Positions 47,301 through 62,300 of a stretch of DNA of 64,000 nt are shown piece after piece (position 1 is the stretch's first letter; each line of letters begins with the position of its first letter). A program made the position numbers and the translations under genes. Source of the DNA: Valencia hispanica (taxonomy: Eukaryota > Chordata > Actinopteri > Cyprinodontiformes > Valenciidae); contig OY747701.1 in NCBI GenBank assembly GCA_963556495.2, positions 35,297,501-35,361,500 of the forward strand, in the 5' to 3' direction. The notes under the pieces were generated by a model, which saw only the letters and a list, made by a program, of their open reading frames with translations, was not told where the DNA came from and did not search any database.

Positions 47301-50300
47301 CAACCACAGGCAAACCAAATTTTGAGATAAATAGAACTTTAAAGCATGTACAATACTTCAGTTTTTTTCAGTAATGGTTAATTAAAGCTATTAACTTAAA
47401 GAAAATAATAAACTGTTACTGAAAAATCCCAAACTTGGGGCCATAATTTATAAACATACAGAGTCCTCCACCCTTATTTACACCCTTGGGAGTAAAGACG
47501 AGTAGCCTTCAAATAATCCAATGTTTTATTGCGGTATATCTAACTACATGTGTTCAGCAGGGTAAAAAACCCATGTTAGAAAATAATTGTTTTTAATAAA
47601 TTCACTGGTGCCACATCTGCTGGCACCCTTGATGTTGCACAACCCACTTTTATCAATAGGCCAGCACTTATTCTTCTCTAATGACAGGTTGGAGCATACT
47701 GAAAGCGTCCTCTGGCTCCTTCTTATCTTCAACTCAGCGTACAGGTTGTTTATATGATTTATACCTGAGGACATCCGCAGCTCTAATGTGAGACTATGCT
47801 TCAGCAACTAAATAATGTCTATTACAAGGCTTTTTACACATCTTTATCAGGGGTTGCCAATATGTGTAGAGATATACATATGGCATTTTGTAAGCAATTT
47901 AGTTTTTCAGGTAATGCTATGGATATGGAAATAGGATTTTATTAGTTCTGAGTGGTCATATTCCTGGTTAATGTGAGTTTATAAAAATCTCATTTTTTTC
48001 GCTATGTTATACTCCAGAAGTTTGCGGACGACATGGACAGAACAGAACAGCTAAAATAACTAAAACTGTCATTTTATTCGATCTGCGGAAAACACAGAGC
48101 CCTCTTTCAACATTTTGTGGCTTGTGCTGTCGCCTGTAGTAACATGATGTTGATATTAGCAGGTAATACATGAAAATAACTAAAAAATGCCAAATATTTA
48201 CATGCTTTCAATGATCCAATTATGTTGCATTTATGTACTAGTTGTATTTTTGAACAAGGTTTTGATTAACTATTTTCCATCACAACGCTTTTATGCAATT
48301 AGTACTTATGTTGTTGAGGTTTACATTTTTTTGTTGTTCTAAAAATAGACAATGACATCAAAAACATGAGGCTGAATTAAAGAACTGCAATCTTTATAAA
48401 TGCTGGTTCATCTTTGGCATGTTTTCTCTGCTTTCTGTTCTGGTTTGTGTTGTGTTGTTTGAAACACCAGTTCACATAAGCACAGATAGCAGTACCGATC
48501 AGATATTCTACACAAATGGAGCTGGGAAGAAGGGGGTTGAAATGATAAAAAAGAAATAAGAGGATAAGAGATTAAAAGATGAATAAGACATGGGACACAT
48601 CACTGCATTTTGTTCAATGTTTTTATGTTTTACTATGAATTGGAACAACAGTTTATCCACATCTCCTATTAAACATTGAATTTCACTAAATCCCCCCTCC
48701 CTTTCTGGCCCATACTTAGACTGGTGACAGGTGGGACTCGCTCTAATGATTAAAAAGGACCACTGGATGTCCTGTGACCTAAAGACAAACTGTTGGAGTA
48801 CATTTTTTTTATTCTCAATTGTGAGCATTATAAATGGTACAAATGCAGAGTGAGGGACAGAATGCTCCAATAAGCATCAATCTGATTGCCCTTGTAGGCA
48901 AGAAGATGCTCATTATTCTGCTTACACTTCAATGCCACTTCGCTCTGGTGGAGTTTGTTTGTCCCAGCTGGAGCATACATATCTTTACAGCTCCTACTAC
49001 AAATAAATCCACTTTTGAAAGGAATATTAGGTTCATTTGATCTTGTTTTTACTAACCACATCTTCAGTTAACAAAACTCTTTATTTGAAGATTGTCTAGA
49101 TATGACATTTGACAATCTTTTTTGTTGCAGTTGTTGAGCTCAGGGATTCACTTAAGGGATGACTTTGGTGTTTCATTCATGCCCAAATTAATCAAATGTC
49201 AGAAATAATGAAATGGGATTAAGCACAGCTTTAACTCGGAGTGTACTCCACATTAGTTTATAAACTGATTATTTCTGTTTAATCACAGAGGACTTGAGGC
49301 TGGACTAGTACTCAAGGTTTGGCAGCTGCTTCAAAACTTAAAGGCCCTGTGTGGTTATTAAACTTTCGTCCACTTCTAAGTCTTTGATCAAACTTCTGAA
49401 CAGTCAACAAAGCTTAAAGTGACTTAAAAGCTTCATGATGTTGTTTGTGCCAAACTAATTTCACTCCTCTGGTGCCCTGAAGGAAATGGCTACATAGAGG
49501 GGAAGGAGCTGGAGAACTTCTTCACAGAGCTGGAGACTGCGAGACGAGGAGCTGGAGTGGTGGGTGTTTTCCTCATGTACCACAATGCTGCTTACTCAGT
49601 GTTTTAGCTCTGCAGGTGAAACAAATGTAGTGTCAATGTCACACCTATTCACAGTGAGACTGTGATCTTTTCAATTGTTTATATCCTCTAATTGCCAGAA
49701 AAATAACTTGTGTATTCTTCCTCAATCTTCTATCAATATATTTATTTTTTTTAATTAATTTTGACCCGTTCCTTACAATGGAGTATTATGGCCATTGTAA
49801 AAAATAAAAGATAAAAATAGGGTCAATTTCTGCCAATAAACTCAAAAATATTTAGATTAATTTCACATATTTTCAAGAAAAAAACTTCTCTGACCTCGAA
49901 AGTCATACATTTGCGGGAGAAAACTCAGAAACTATTATATTTAGAGGCATACATTTTCAACATTTTAACTACAACATTTTCTGACATTGTAAAGAAAAAA
50001 CAGTTAAATTTATCAGAAAAAAAACCTTTACAGTTTGCTGAGATCTTAAATCAGTTATTTCCGACAAAGAATGCCAGAAGTCTTTAAGTTTTAAGCCTTA
50101 AATTCACAAGATGCATCTGGATTTTTCAACAGTGTATGTGGTTCATACAGGTCTTTTCTTGGATCAGAACGAGTTCTTTCTCTTTTTTTTTCATTTGGTT
50201 TATTTAGATAGCACCGATTCACAACACGTCATCTCAAGGCACTTTACAAGAAAAGTCATTTCAATTTAATCATATATAGATTACAGTTAATCCTTCAGTT

Positions 50301-53300
50301 CATTATTCCAACCAGTGCAAAAGTCTTATTGCAAATTTCTGACTTTACAATATCAGTAATGATAGTAATAGTAATGGCTTCTTCCTCTCTGATTGGCTTT
50401 AAAGCCTTTGTTGGTACACGAGTACAGTTTCACTGTGGCTAATGACACTGTTCAGTCAGCATCTTCACAAGGCCTTGTCCTTTTGCTCATGGGTTGATAC
50501 CCACGTTTCACACCAAAACATGGTAATCTCAAGGACACTGAAATAACACAATAAACAATCAGCTGCTTAAAATATCCATGACCTCATCAAATTGTTTAAA
50601 AAGGTAGTAATCTAGTGTATGTAACTTTCTACCAAAAGGAAGTGATAAAAATGTTTCTTTTAGAAACTCATTATTCTGGTATTTAGCAAATATAAATCCT
50701 TTAGATAATCTTTACTAACTATTTTTACACAGTCTATATAAATTTGAGTTTAAATTCCATGTATTTATGCAGATTCTTATCATTATTGAAGGAAGTTTAT
50801 TCAGTCAACACAAAAATATGAGTAAAGTGAAACATATATACGATTTCATGTATTTGCAGGATCCCTCACATGCGTTGTTCAAGGAAAAGTTGAAAGAGTT
50901 CATGGCCAACTTTGACAAGAACTCTGATGGTAGAATTGAGATGTGTGAGGTGAGACCAGTTTATTTGCTCCTGCTGTTTGTTTTCCTGTTTGCACCTGCT
51001 GCATGTTCAAGACGAGTCTTCTTAACCCCCTAACAAACAATCGCAATTTAAATAAAGCCTTTAAAATCTGAGAACTCGCTGATTTCTTTTTGCAGTTGGT
51101 CCAGATTCTGCCAACGGAGGAAAACTTCCTGATCTGTTTCAGAGAGTTTGTGAGATCCAGTGCTGAGTTCATGGATGTAAGTTGGCACATTTTTTACATT
51201 TGTGCCCCTCACCTTGCTGGTTGATGAGTGCTCCCACAAAACTCCTTACTGTAGATCTGTTCAGTCAACCCTTTTATGGTAAGCCTTCCAGTCTGTAAAA
51301 ATTAGCCATGTTTTTTCTCAGTTGAGGTCTTCTGTTTTCTGAGTTGGCTCACTGAATATCCGATAAACCTTACTGAACTGTGAAATTTCCTCACAAACGC
51401 CTCCAGCAAGCGAAGCCTTTACAGTCTGTCCTGTGGGACGCACGTTCAGCTGCCCCATAATTCCTCCAGTTTCTGTGCCAAGTTGGGACTTCTGTTTTAA
51501 TGTGGTGGCAGTTCAGTAAGGATGTAAGCTGTTCATATATGGTTGTTTTGTGGGTCATACATTCACAAATGTTTAATATTTAACATTAACAATCCTTTGC
51601 TTCAAAAACCATCTGAAGGTAACATTTGCTGTGTTATTTTAGTGTAAATTAACCCACGTTTTTAAAACTTTACCTTGATAAAACTACAGCATGTTTCGCC
51701 AACCCTGCCTTTTTTTTAGCTGTATATTGGATGTTAAAGTAATCTGAGGGAAAACAGAGAAGCATCAAACATAAGCTCAACTGTGACTGAACATACACTC
51801 CACATACACAAATACAGACACACTTCACTTATTTCCTTTTAGGAGGATTTTATGGTGGGATGTTCAGGCTGTTCCGTGTATTAATGCTATTCTCAGAAAA
51901 GCCATTCATTATGGATGTTCTGCAGCTTTCTGTGGAGACGAGTCAGTGAGTGCTGCAAGCATTTTAGGTATCCATCTTTGTGAAGGGGGTTTGAAAAATT
52001 CTATATTTACACAAAGTCAGACAATACATGTATTTGGTTTTACTCTAGTTTGCACAGATGTGACTGTTTTTGTTGTTGCTGAGATGTTCTCTAAAAAACA
52101 TGAATCCTCTCCAACAGGCTTGGCGGCGATATGACACTGATCGCAGTGGATATATCGAGTCCAATGAGCTAAAGGTAACTCATTAAACGTCTAATACAGT
52201 ATTTGGGGCCACATGTGCGTGCTTTAGATGATAAAATGATGAAATACCTCACTACCTTTCCCAGTATAAATAAATAATACATCAATTATATGAAGTCTGT
52301 CAGTGCCATATATTGTAAGACAGCCCACATCATCATGTTCCCCACCTGCTAACTTCACTTTCCGCATGGTGTTTTTGGGGTGATGTGCAGAATGATTCTT
52401 CCTCCAAGAATTGTGTGTCCAATGACAACAACTAGTTCAGCTTTGGCCTCATCTGACGAGACTTTATGTTTTTTTGGGCTTTCACGGCTTTGTCAAAATG
52501 TTCTGTAGCAAACCTTATACAAGATTCAACATGGTTTCTTCAGGAGTGGATTCTTGTGCAGTGACAGACTGGTCAAATATCAAGTTTGAATTATTCAAGA
52601 AGCATGGGGATGGTTGTATAAAAAAAATCTGGAACTTTTGTGGAAACAGTAATTAAAAAATGTAGTAGATATTAAAAATAATTGCTACATTTTATTCTCA
52701 CTTGGCTTCACCTCTAAGTTACTGAACTGTTAATTCCTTACATTTGCTTAAGGTAAGCATATATCTGTGGCAGCATAAACTGGCAAAAAAGAAAAGTGTA
52801 TAGGGGTCAAACTTGAAATCTTCTGCACCAGTATGATGCATTCTGCATACTGTCATTAAATAAAGCATCAACTGACTTGCACACGTTGTATGTTGAAGTC
52901 CCTATCCCTGGTCCACTTTATGGTGTGCACAAGAGATAATGCAATCATGTGAATCAGGTGACCTGAAACGGGGACCGATCCAAAACGGGCTGGACATTGG
53001 CCCCTGAGGACTAGGGTTGTGGACCGTAACCTTAGAGTATAATTCTGAACCAGTGTGGATTAGAAAAAATACACAATAAATTCAAATTTTGGTACTTAGT
53101 TTGTTCTTTTAAAAACATAAAGGTTGTTTTTTCTGTCAAATGCTCAAAATAATCAGCTGAAATGGTTAATTAAACATTCAAAATTAGAAAATTCATGCCA
53201 ATAAATACATTTTTGTAATCCAACATAGCAGTGATGAGGCTGACTGGCCTCGGTGTCTTGCTGTTGGTGTAAATGCTTAAAGACATTTCATGCTCCTGTC

Positions 53301-56300
53301 CTGTTGGGTGAAAAAAACAAAATAAAGAGAACACTCTATATTTCTTTTCCACTGGTTTCTACCATAATTGCAGTCAGATGGAAATGTATAAAATCCTCTC
53401 ATTGTTGATTGTTGTTGGGTTCTCTTTCTTCTCAGGGTTTCCTGTCGGACCTGCTGAAGAAGGCCAACAGAGACTATGATGACAAGAAGCTCAATGAGTA
53501 CATGCAGACAATCGTAAGTGCTAAAACGTTTTAATTATCAGCATTATCGGGCCCTTAAAATACAACTGCTTATTAAAAAATGTAAATCATCTTTTTGTAT
53601 TCTGATAAACCTTGAAGCTTGAGATTCAAGGACATGATTTGACTAAATTATACATTTGATTATACATTTCCTTAAGAACTATATTGAACGTAGCAATTTC
53701 TCGTAACAATTTAATGATGCCACATTCACAACTTAAAGGTAATCGTTGGTCACATGCACAATGTAGCATTATGTGAAGGCATAAATATGAATAATATTTT
53801 CTGCACGTAGTTCACATGTAGTGCTGAGATGACACTTTTTTTGCTACCAGGGTCAGTCGGCCATCTGCGAGCTGAACAAACCTAACCGTTGCTGTTTAAT
53901 CTCTTCAGCAGATGTTTTTAACGCATGATGCATGTTTGTGACCAGATCACTGCAACATTTTCCCAAAGCTTCCTCTGATAAATTCCCTTTTAATTTTCTT
54001 TATCTGTAGCTAAGGATGTTTGACCTGAATGGTGATGGTAAGCTTGGCCTCTCTGAGATGGCGAGGTGAGTGTCACTTCTGCTTTTATTTGTTCTTCTTG
54101 TTTAAATATTCCTTGAAGGATGGTCCTGATATTAACACTGATGAGTTTATGTCTTTTACCGCAGGCTTCTGCCAGTCCAGGAGAATTTCCTCCTTAAATT
54201 TCAGGTAAGATTACTGTCAAGAAACAAAAGCATCAACTTTCAAATGTTGTTTACTATTCTTGTGAAAATACAGTGCTTTGCAAAATTCTGTTTCATTGCA
54301 GCCACAAACATTAATGTAATTTATTGGGATTTTATATGAAAGCAAAATGATACAATGTTTTCAGTTATTTTTACAAATAAAATTCTGAACAGTGTGATGG
54401 CCATATGTATTCAGCCATCTTTTACTCTGATATCCCCTAAATTAAATCCAATGCAAGCAGCATCCTTTAGAGCTCACCTAACTGGTAAATTGAGTTAAAA
54501 TGTGTGTAATTTAATCTCATTATACACCCAGCTGTACTGTAAAAGCCTCTTAAGGTTTGTTTGGGAATATGTCGAAAGAAGTGCTGTTTGAAAACTCAGT
54601 TTTACAAAAATATTGATGTAATAACATGCATGTTTTAGCTTTTTTAAAATGTAGTAATTGCAATGAATTTCCATCACAGTCATGTTTTTTAGATATCATT
54701 TTCGGACTATTGAGCGCACTTGAATATAAGCTACATCAGCTAAATTTTAAAAGAAAATAAATGTACATACATAGACTGCACTTGAATATAACTCGCAGGT
54801 TTTCATCTTGTAACATGAAATATTTACACAGATAGATGGTACATGAAAGCCTACCAGAAAAGTCTTTGTCGCTGTCTTCATCTTCCTCTTGCGCACAAAA
54901 GCCAACATCTCACCATCGATTCATTGATGCCAAGCTTATGTGCAGTAGCTCTATTTTCTTCTTTGACGGCCAGCGCGATTTCTTTTAACTTAAAAGCCGC
55001 AACATATGCATTTCTTCGTGTGTTTTCCATGATGAGGGTGTGTGCATGGTGCGCAAATAACAGTTCAAAATTAAAATCAGCATCTTTTTCGGCACATAGT
55101 CTTTCCCCACATGTCTGTCTCACTTTTGCACTTCCTGCAATAGTGCCCCCTGGAGGCCGTTAGCCAGTAAAAAAAATCTATAAATTAGCTGCATCGTTGT
55201 ATAGGACACAGGCGGTGTTTCTCAATGTCAAGGCGCCTCGCGAGGTGCCTTGCTTACGAGGACACTGTCCTTCCTTGGTCAAAGAAAACTGTTAAATGGA
55301 ACAGACTTATGTCACGTAACCGTGGCTGCCCAGAGCCCACCTTTTGCTTACGTGCTCTGTTTATGTCCCGCCTATCGCTATATTATATACGTATAAGTTT
55401 CAATATAGATGTATAAAGAGAGTTTTACTTTTTTAATTGCATATATATTGGTTAAATCAAATGTGTAAGCGAGTTAGTACCTGCTAGCCACCGAAGCTGC
55501 AACTGCCAAGCAACTAACCAACCATAGATAACTGCTTTGGATCTAAAGAACATTTTCTGATAGCCACAATTACTTGACTTACATTTAAATTGGATATTCG
55601 CTCCCGAAGTTGCTGCTGCTGCCAGCAGCACCTTCGAAAAATACCGCGCTGTATTCTGGGAAATTTTTGACCGAGGGAAGGCATCAAGGAACCTCCCATG
55701 TATCCTTGGTCAGTTAGCTAAACGGCAGACAAACGGAGGACAGACGCCTCGATAGCACATGAACATTGGAACACGCCTTGGGGGTCCCTGATGACGTATC
55801 TCCTTGGCGACCAAGGCATCAAGGCGAGGTTCCTTGGCATTGAGAAACACCCAGGGTCCAAAGCATGTGAAAAAGTAGCTGCTAATATTTACATTATATT
55901 TCTCTGGCGACTAGGGTGGAAACTATCTGCCTTTCTTTCTTTATGTCATTTTCTACAAATAGTAACATGCCTTGAAAGAAATATTTATGTCCCCATTTTG
56001 GAAAAGCTTTATGTTTGTCTTTATTTTGAAACCTGAAAAATATACATAAAATGATTGTTCTTTAAACTCTTTAAAACTGACAAAAAATGTCCCATAGTGG
56101 ATATTTATAAAAAAACATATAAGCTGGAGTAGGAGATCGACACACGGATTGGTAGGGCGTCTGCAGTTATGCGGGCGCTGTAACGGTCTGTTGTGGTGAA
56201 GAGAGAGCTGAGCCGAAAGGCGAAGCTCTCGATTTTTCCGGTCGATCTACATTTCTACCCTCCTCTATGGTCACAAACTCTGGGTGGTGACCGAAAGAAC

Positions 56301-59300
56301 GAGATCACGGACACAAGCAGCTGAAATTAGTTTCCTCTGCAGGGTGTCTGGGCTCTCCCTTAGAGATAGGGTGAGAAGCTCAGGCATCCGGAGGGGGCTC
56401 AGAGTAGAGCCGCTGCTTCTCCACATCGAGAGGAGTCAGTTGAGGTGGCTCAGGCATCTGGTCAGGATGCCTCCTGGACGCCTCCCTGTTGAGGTGTTTC
56501 AGGCACGTCTCACCGGGAGGAGGCCCAGGGGAAGACCCAGGACACGCTGGAGGGACTATGTTTATCGGCTGGCCTGGGAACACCTTGGGATTCCTGCCGA
56601 GGAGCTGGAACAAGTGGCTGGGGAGAGGGAAGTCTGGGTCTCTCTTCTTAACCTGCTCCCCCTGCGACCCGACCCCAGATAAGCAGAAGAAAATGAATTG
56701 GATGGGTGGATGGATGGATAAGCTGTCTTTTTTTAAAAGGTCATGTAACATTTGCAGCTCTAGATAAGTTTTATTAGCTGAACTGAGGGCAAAAATGGCT
56801 CTGTGGTTTATTAAGATTGCAGATTGCTGGCCTAGACAAAGTCTAGCCCTACATCCTGTATAGTAATGTAGGGACAAACAAAATCCATGCCAAACACTTT
56901 TCAGACTTTTATTTGTAAAAATTCTGAAAACTGAGTCTCTTTTTCTCTTCTCTTTACAATTGGATCATAATTTGTGTTGGACGGTCACATATAATCCCAA
57001 TTAAATACAATGAGGTTTGTGGCTGTAACTTGAAAAATTCAAGGGGCGTGAAAACGCTAGCAAGGTTTTGTAAAACAATTTATCTGGAAGGACAGATCAG
57101 ATATCGACACAAAAGTATGTTTTCCAATGTTCAGTCCTTCACGAATCAATTACTGGAAATGCAACTTTTTTTCCCAAAGAGCCCTTAAAGTGTATTTTTT
57201 ACTATTTAATACGATAAAAAAATAGTCTCATATATGACTTTGAAATCCTTAATCATGGATCCCGAACGTCTTTATGCAGGTTTCGGTTCATCTTCTGTCC
57301 CTGTTGGCTTTATCTTTTTTTATTACCCACCTTCCTCAGATCTCACATTCTTAGATTGGCCTTGGTTCCCTTTTTACACCTTGCCAAGATGTAGGGGAAA
57401 AGAGTTGCATCACACAATAGACACAAATAGATGAAACTGTGGTGCTTTTTGACAACTGACTCTATATTGGCTGTGTAATGCTCCCAAACACTGTAATAGG
57501 AGTAAAACTTTCTCAATGAAAGTTAGTTAAGGAAATTTATCTAAAAGATATGTAAGAAACATTCCAAAAGTAAGCAGAGAATAAATTGTAAAAGTCAAGG
57601 AAATACAACTTAGAGAAACTGCATGATTTTTAAATCTCATTCTTTTATTGCCACCATGTCAGTCTTCAGCTGTTCCAGATAAGTAAGCCGGAGCCAGTTT
57701 GTTTGGGCACGGTGTATGCAGATTTTGTCCAACCTCAGCATTTCATGCATGGCACAAATCCTTCTTCACGGTCGCCACACTGAAGATTAAAATAGGTGGA
57801 AGCACAAAGTGTAGAACCACCTTCAAGCTTTCGTGCTGCAGAAGTAGAGTTCAGTAATCCGTTGGGTTTAACTTTGTGGTTTTATCTGTTGTATTTAAGA
57901 AAGCACTGTATGTGTGCAGAGAAACATTTAGATAACTAAGAGTTAAAACCTAAACCTGGTTAGGACCGGTCTTCATCTCTTCCTTGCTGGATGGAATGTA
58001 AATTACTTTGAGTAGCTGGCCCTAAATTGCTCATAGAGAGCCAAATATGGTGTATGCCAGAGATGTGCAGTGAGGTTCATGACTGGTGAGGCACTGACTG
58101 GTCTGGAGTTGGACTAAAAATCCAAAATAGAAGCCTATATTTTAATTTTGACCTTATTTGAAACATTTGCTTGTTTTAAAAGCTTTTAATTATGATTTAA
58201 TCAAGTGCATACTGTTTAACATCATGATAGCAAGACATTTTTTTATATAAGGTCAAATTAGATTTTTTTTAATGTAAATGTTTTCTTTGGTTGATCTCTC
58301 TTTTGGTTTAATAAAATTAAAAACATATAAATATATATAAAGTCAATGCACCCATCCTTCTCCAGGATTATCTCTGAGGCCTTAGCACTGCTCTCTCTCA
58401 GGGTACTTTCTGCCTCACACTGCACATTTAGACTTCATATTTATGGCTGATCAGAAAGACTAAGGGCCTGATTTATCAATATTCCAAATAAAGAGCGTAA
58501 AATTGAGTGCGCTGCAAAAGATTTGTGCTAAGGGCATGTTCCTGATTTGCGGGTGATCTACCAAGATTGTATGCTCAAATGATAGCAGTGTGCCACGGCC
58601 AGAGAGAGAAGGAATAGGAGCAATGAATTTATGATGCGTGCATGGCACAAAATAAGGGGGGGAAGGGGGCATACCTGTCAAGTCTGTGGCTATTAGGCTA
58701 TAATGTCTGTGGATTATATTTTTTTGTTTGTCATTAATAAACTTAATGTGTGCGGTGTAAATGCTCTCTAAACCGTTCAGGCGCCATATTCCAGAGTCAG
58801 ACTTATTAAAACTGTAGCTTGTCCAGAACAAGGCTGCTCGCTTAGTCCTAAAATGTCCATATTCTACTAATGTTGTTGAAATGCACTGCACTTTATCATG
58901 GCCTCCATTAAATGTCAAGTAGCAGTACAGCCTACTCATATTCATAAAAAATATTCTAACACGTCAACCAGATAATTTTACAGAGTTCATTTACTCTAAT
59001 CAGATACACACCCATTGTACTAGATATGCTTGTGATACTAAATTAATAGTAAAACATGCTAACATAAACTTCCTGCAAAAAGCTGCTGTCTACAGAGCAT
59101 CAGGAATAGAATAAATTATCCAAAGATATTAGAGAATTAAAGGGCTTGTATACTTTTTAAAAAAGTATTACAATCTCATTTTTGGGGCTGCACGGTGGCA
59201 CGGTTGGTAGCACTGTTGCCTTGCAGCAAGAAGGCCTGAGTTTGATAGAAAAATTGACATCGACATTGTCAGATTTATGGACATTAGAGTGTTGATTACT

Positions 59301-62300
59301 ATTAGGTTAGAATGTGTGTGAATGATATATTTTGTTTGCCAGTAATAAACGTATGTTGAATCGAGGTGCCACAAAGTTAAGACATGCCTTTCAGAGGCGC
59401 TAAAACAGCATGCGCAAACAGTTTTATGTTTGATAAATCATACTGTGCGTAGAATGCCTACTTAATTGCATGTTATCCTCCAAAAATTTGCACCTTCTCA
59501 CAAAAACGCCCACAATAAATAATAATTTTGAAATCAAACAGGGGTAGACCCAGAATCCTCTGGAGGCATTTGAAATCCTGTGAACACTGGGAATGGTGGT
59601 GACTGTGGATCAGTATGTAGAGTAGTTGTCTTGCAATTAGAGGATCATAGGTTTAATTCCAGCTTTCTCTTGTCACATCGTCAATGTGCCCCTAAGGAAG
59701 GCACATAACCCAAAGTTGCCTACCGAGCTTGGTATCGGTGTATGAATGTGAGTGTGAATGTGGCTACAGTGTAAAGAGCTTTGAGTGGTCAGTATGACTA
59801 GAACAGCACTATATAAGTCCAGTCCTTTTACCATTGCATCCCAGGGGAAAATGTCTTCTTATATCCTGGAGGAATTAAACAAATGGAATCTAATGAAAGA
59901 TAAAAGATTTTCTAAGCCTGTGTGCAAATAAATTATGTCTAAACAGGACTTTTAATGACCACTGAAAAGTAGTCCATAGTCCATCCCTCCATTTTCAATA
60001 TCTGCCTAATCCTTGCAGGATTTTCAAGAGCTATTTCCAGAGGGTGAGAGTAGGGGTATGCCCTGGACATTTTGCTACTCCATCATAAGAACGCTCAAGA
60101 CAAACAGCCATGCATACACATACCTAAGCAGAATTTGGAGTTGCAGATCAATCCATTATGCATATTTTGGGTCTGGAGGACCCAGAGAGAACCCAAGCAT
60201 GCACTGAGAGAATATTCTAATCCTGCAATTAAAAGACTAGGATTTAAATACAGGATATTGTTGCTGTAAACAAAGTGCTAAAAATGGTTCCACTGCACAC
60301 ACATGTTGACTGCCGATCAGTAAAAAAAGCTGTCCGCACTGTTTGATGTCCCGCTCTTGTGTCACAATGAGCTGGACATCAATTCCAGCACTGATTCAGG
60401 ATCTTCAATTTTTGTTAACTAATCAACAAAAAACAGAACGTCAGAAAGAAGTTGGAAAGATGGAGCAGCAACCAGACATTTTGAATGTGCTTTGAATTTT
60501 GGGAAGTGTGAGTCAGTTTAAAGGAGTATGGTCCTGTTGGTTTTTTATAACTCACAGAAACAAAAATCACATTCCATACTGTCAATATTTTCTAGTGAAT
60601 ATCATCTGTTTGCAATGACTTTATAAACCAAAAATATCAAAATCAAAGATGCCTCATACCTACTGTAACAATAAAATAAAGTTTACAGGCCCCCTTGTTT
60701 AGTTGCACCGTACTGGTGTAAACCTTGCTGTCTGCATATCTACTAAAAGCCATATTTTTAGCTTTGATCATTCCAGAAAACTAACAAATGCACAGTTTAT
60801 GATTTTGTTTGGCATGATGTGAGCAGAACAGCTTTCTACTCACTTATTTCCTTGTGTAATTTCTTTGGCTGTACAGCCTTTGTTGCGTTGTTGTGAGTGG
60901 AAGAGAACATTTAAACCGAGCAGTTTCAACACATTGGATTTTTGGATTTGAATTCTTCAAATATCTTGTCCTGTTGTTCCAATTTAAATGTGCTGGCCTG
61001 TGAGAGCAGATCAACAATTTCTCTTGATAGAGGATTAGTCAGTCTGATGAGGATTAACTCAACTCTAGTCCCAGTTATCATAATCTGCATGGATTAATAT
61101 CTGTGGTGAATCTGGGGCTTTTACTGCTCTCGAGAAATATGCATTGGTTTCTAATTATTCTCACTTCTTTCTCCCTCTCTGTGTTACATTAAAGGGTATC
61201 AGACTCACCGTTAAAGAATTTGACACTCTCTTCACTTTCTACGATAAGGTAAACAATGTGTTTTTGTATATAAATGTGCGAGGTACCTGAACACTAATCT
61301 GTAGTCATTTTAGTGGATTTTTGAGCTGTGCATCAGCCGCAGATCGTTGCAATGGGCATCTGTTCACTTTCTGAATCTTGCTACCTGATGGGGTTGGTGG
61401 AAAACACATTTGATCAAGTCATATGGATTTATCCTCTAGGGAGCAAATCATGTCAATCTATCTAATGGATGTCAGTGGGTGTGGCTACCTCTGCTGTACA
61501 GGCTGGCCAATCAGCAGTTGTCATCTAAACACATAATTAGTTTGGTCATGTTGACATTTTGAATAATACAATAGCATGCAGCAACCTTGTGCACTGGATC
61601 TAATACTGAAATAAGTAAATGTGCTTTTACAATATGAAGTCAAAATTTAATGAGCGATTTTGACATTAAATTTGATTTAGGTGTTTGATTTAAAACAAAC
61701 AAATTCATTTGCTTAAATTATCCCTCAATTTAAAAGCTGACAGGGATCATTTAGCAGCTATATTTATAATTGGCAAAAGCAGGTATGTTCAAATATCTTA
61801 ATACCTACGAGATAACTAAATTTTAAAACAACCATTATTGTTTCCTTCATTCCTTTCAGCGAATATCACACTTGAAATGCCATCTTACAGTGCAGGTTGC
61901 AGGTTAGAGCCCATCTTAAACCACTGTTTAGAGAGGTATAATAGAAACCGTTTCTAAATAAAAATGTGCTCGTACATAAATTATTTTAGCTTTTGGAGAT
62001 GTTTTTCTGAAAAGATTTAACCTCCGCCAGACCGGAAGTGAAGCAGAAGGGAGTCCTGTTAGCTGGATTGATAGAAAACTATGAATTTTAATGCCGACTC
62101 TGACACAGAAAAAACTTTAAATGTTTACAACCACACATATGATGGACCACAACCATACCGCTATGAGCCTGCTGCGCACCCCAGAGCGCGGAGCGAGACC
62201 AGAGGAAGGATTAATGGCCTAAACAAAACATTTTAAGCGAAGCTAACGTTGTTAGGCTGGGTCCTGCATGCTAGATTTACTGTTTCTTTTAAAACCCACA

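Larger units (their letters stand above)
54270..57080 (+). mobile_element. Tc1-like relic (family A) whose two ends are separated by nested insertions, calb2 intron 8
   Basis: The left end (54270-54590: 'gtgctttgcaaaattctg', 'ttattgggattttatatga', 'acaaataaaattctgaac', 'ttactctgatatccccta') matches the copy at 715-1110. The right end (56895-57080: 'cagacttttatttgtaaaaa', 'cacatataatcccaatt', 'gtttgtggctgtaacttg') is the inverted counterpart of the left. Between them lie at least three unrelated elements (54690-55210, 55212-55853, 56110-56730). The original transposase is gone. Confidence 0.65.

Noticed and set aside
56380..56877. 165-codon minus-strand frame
   Set aside because: Shadow of the LINE C-terminal frame on the + strand.
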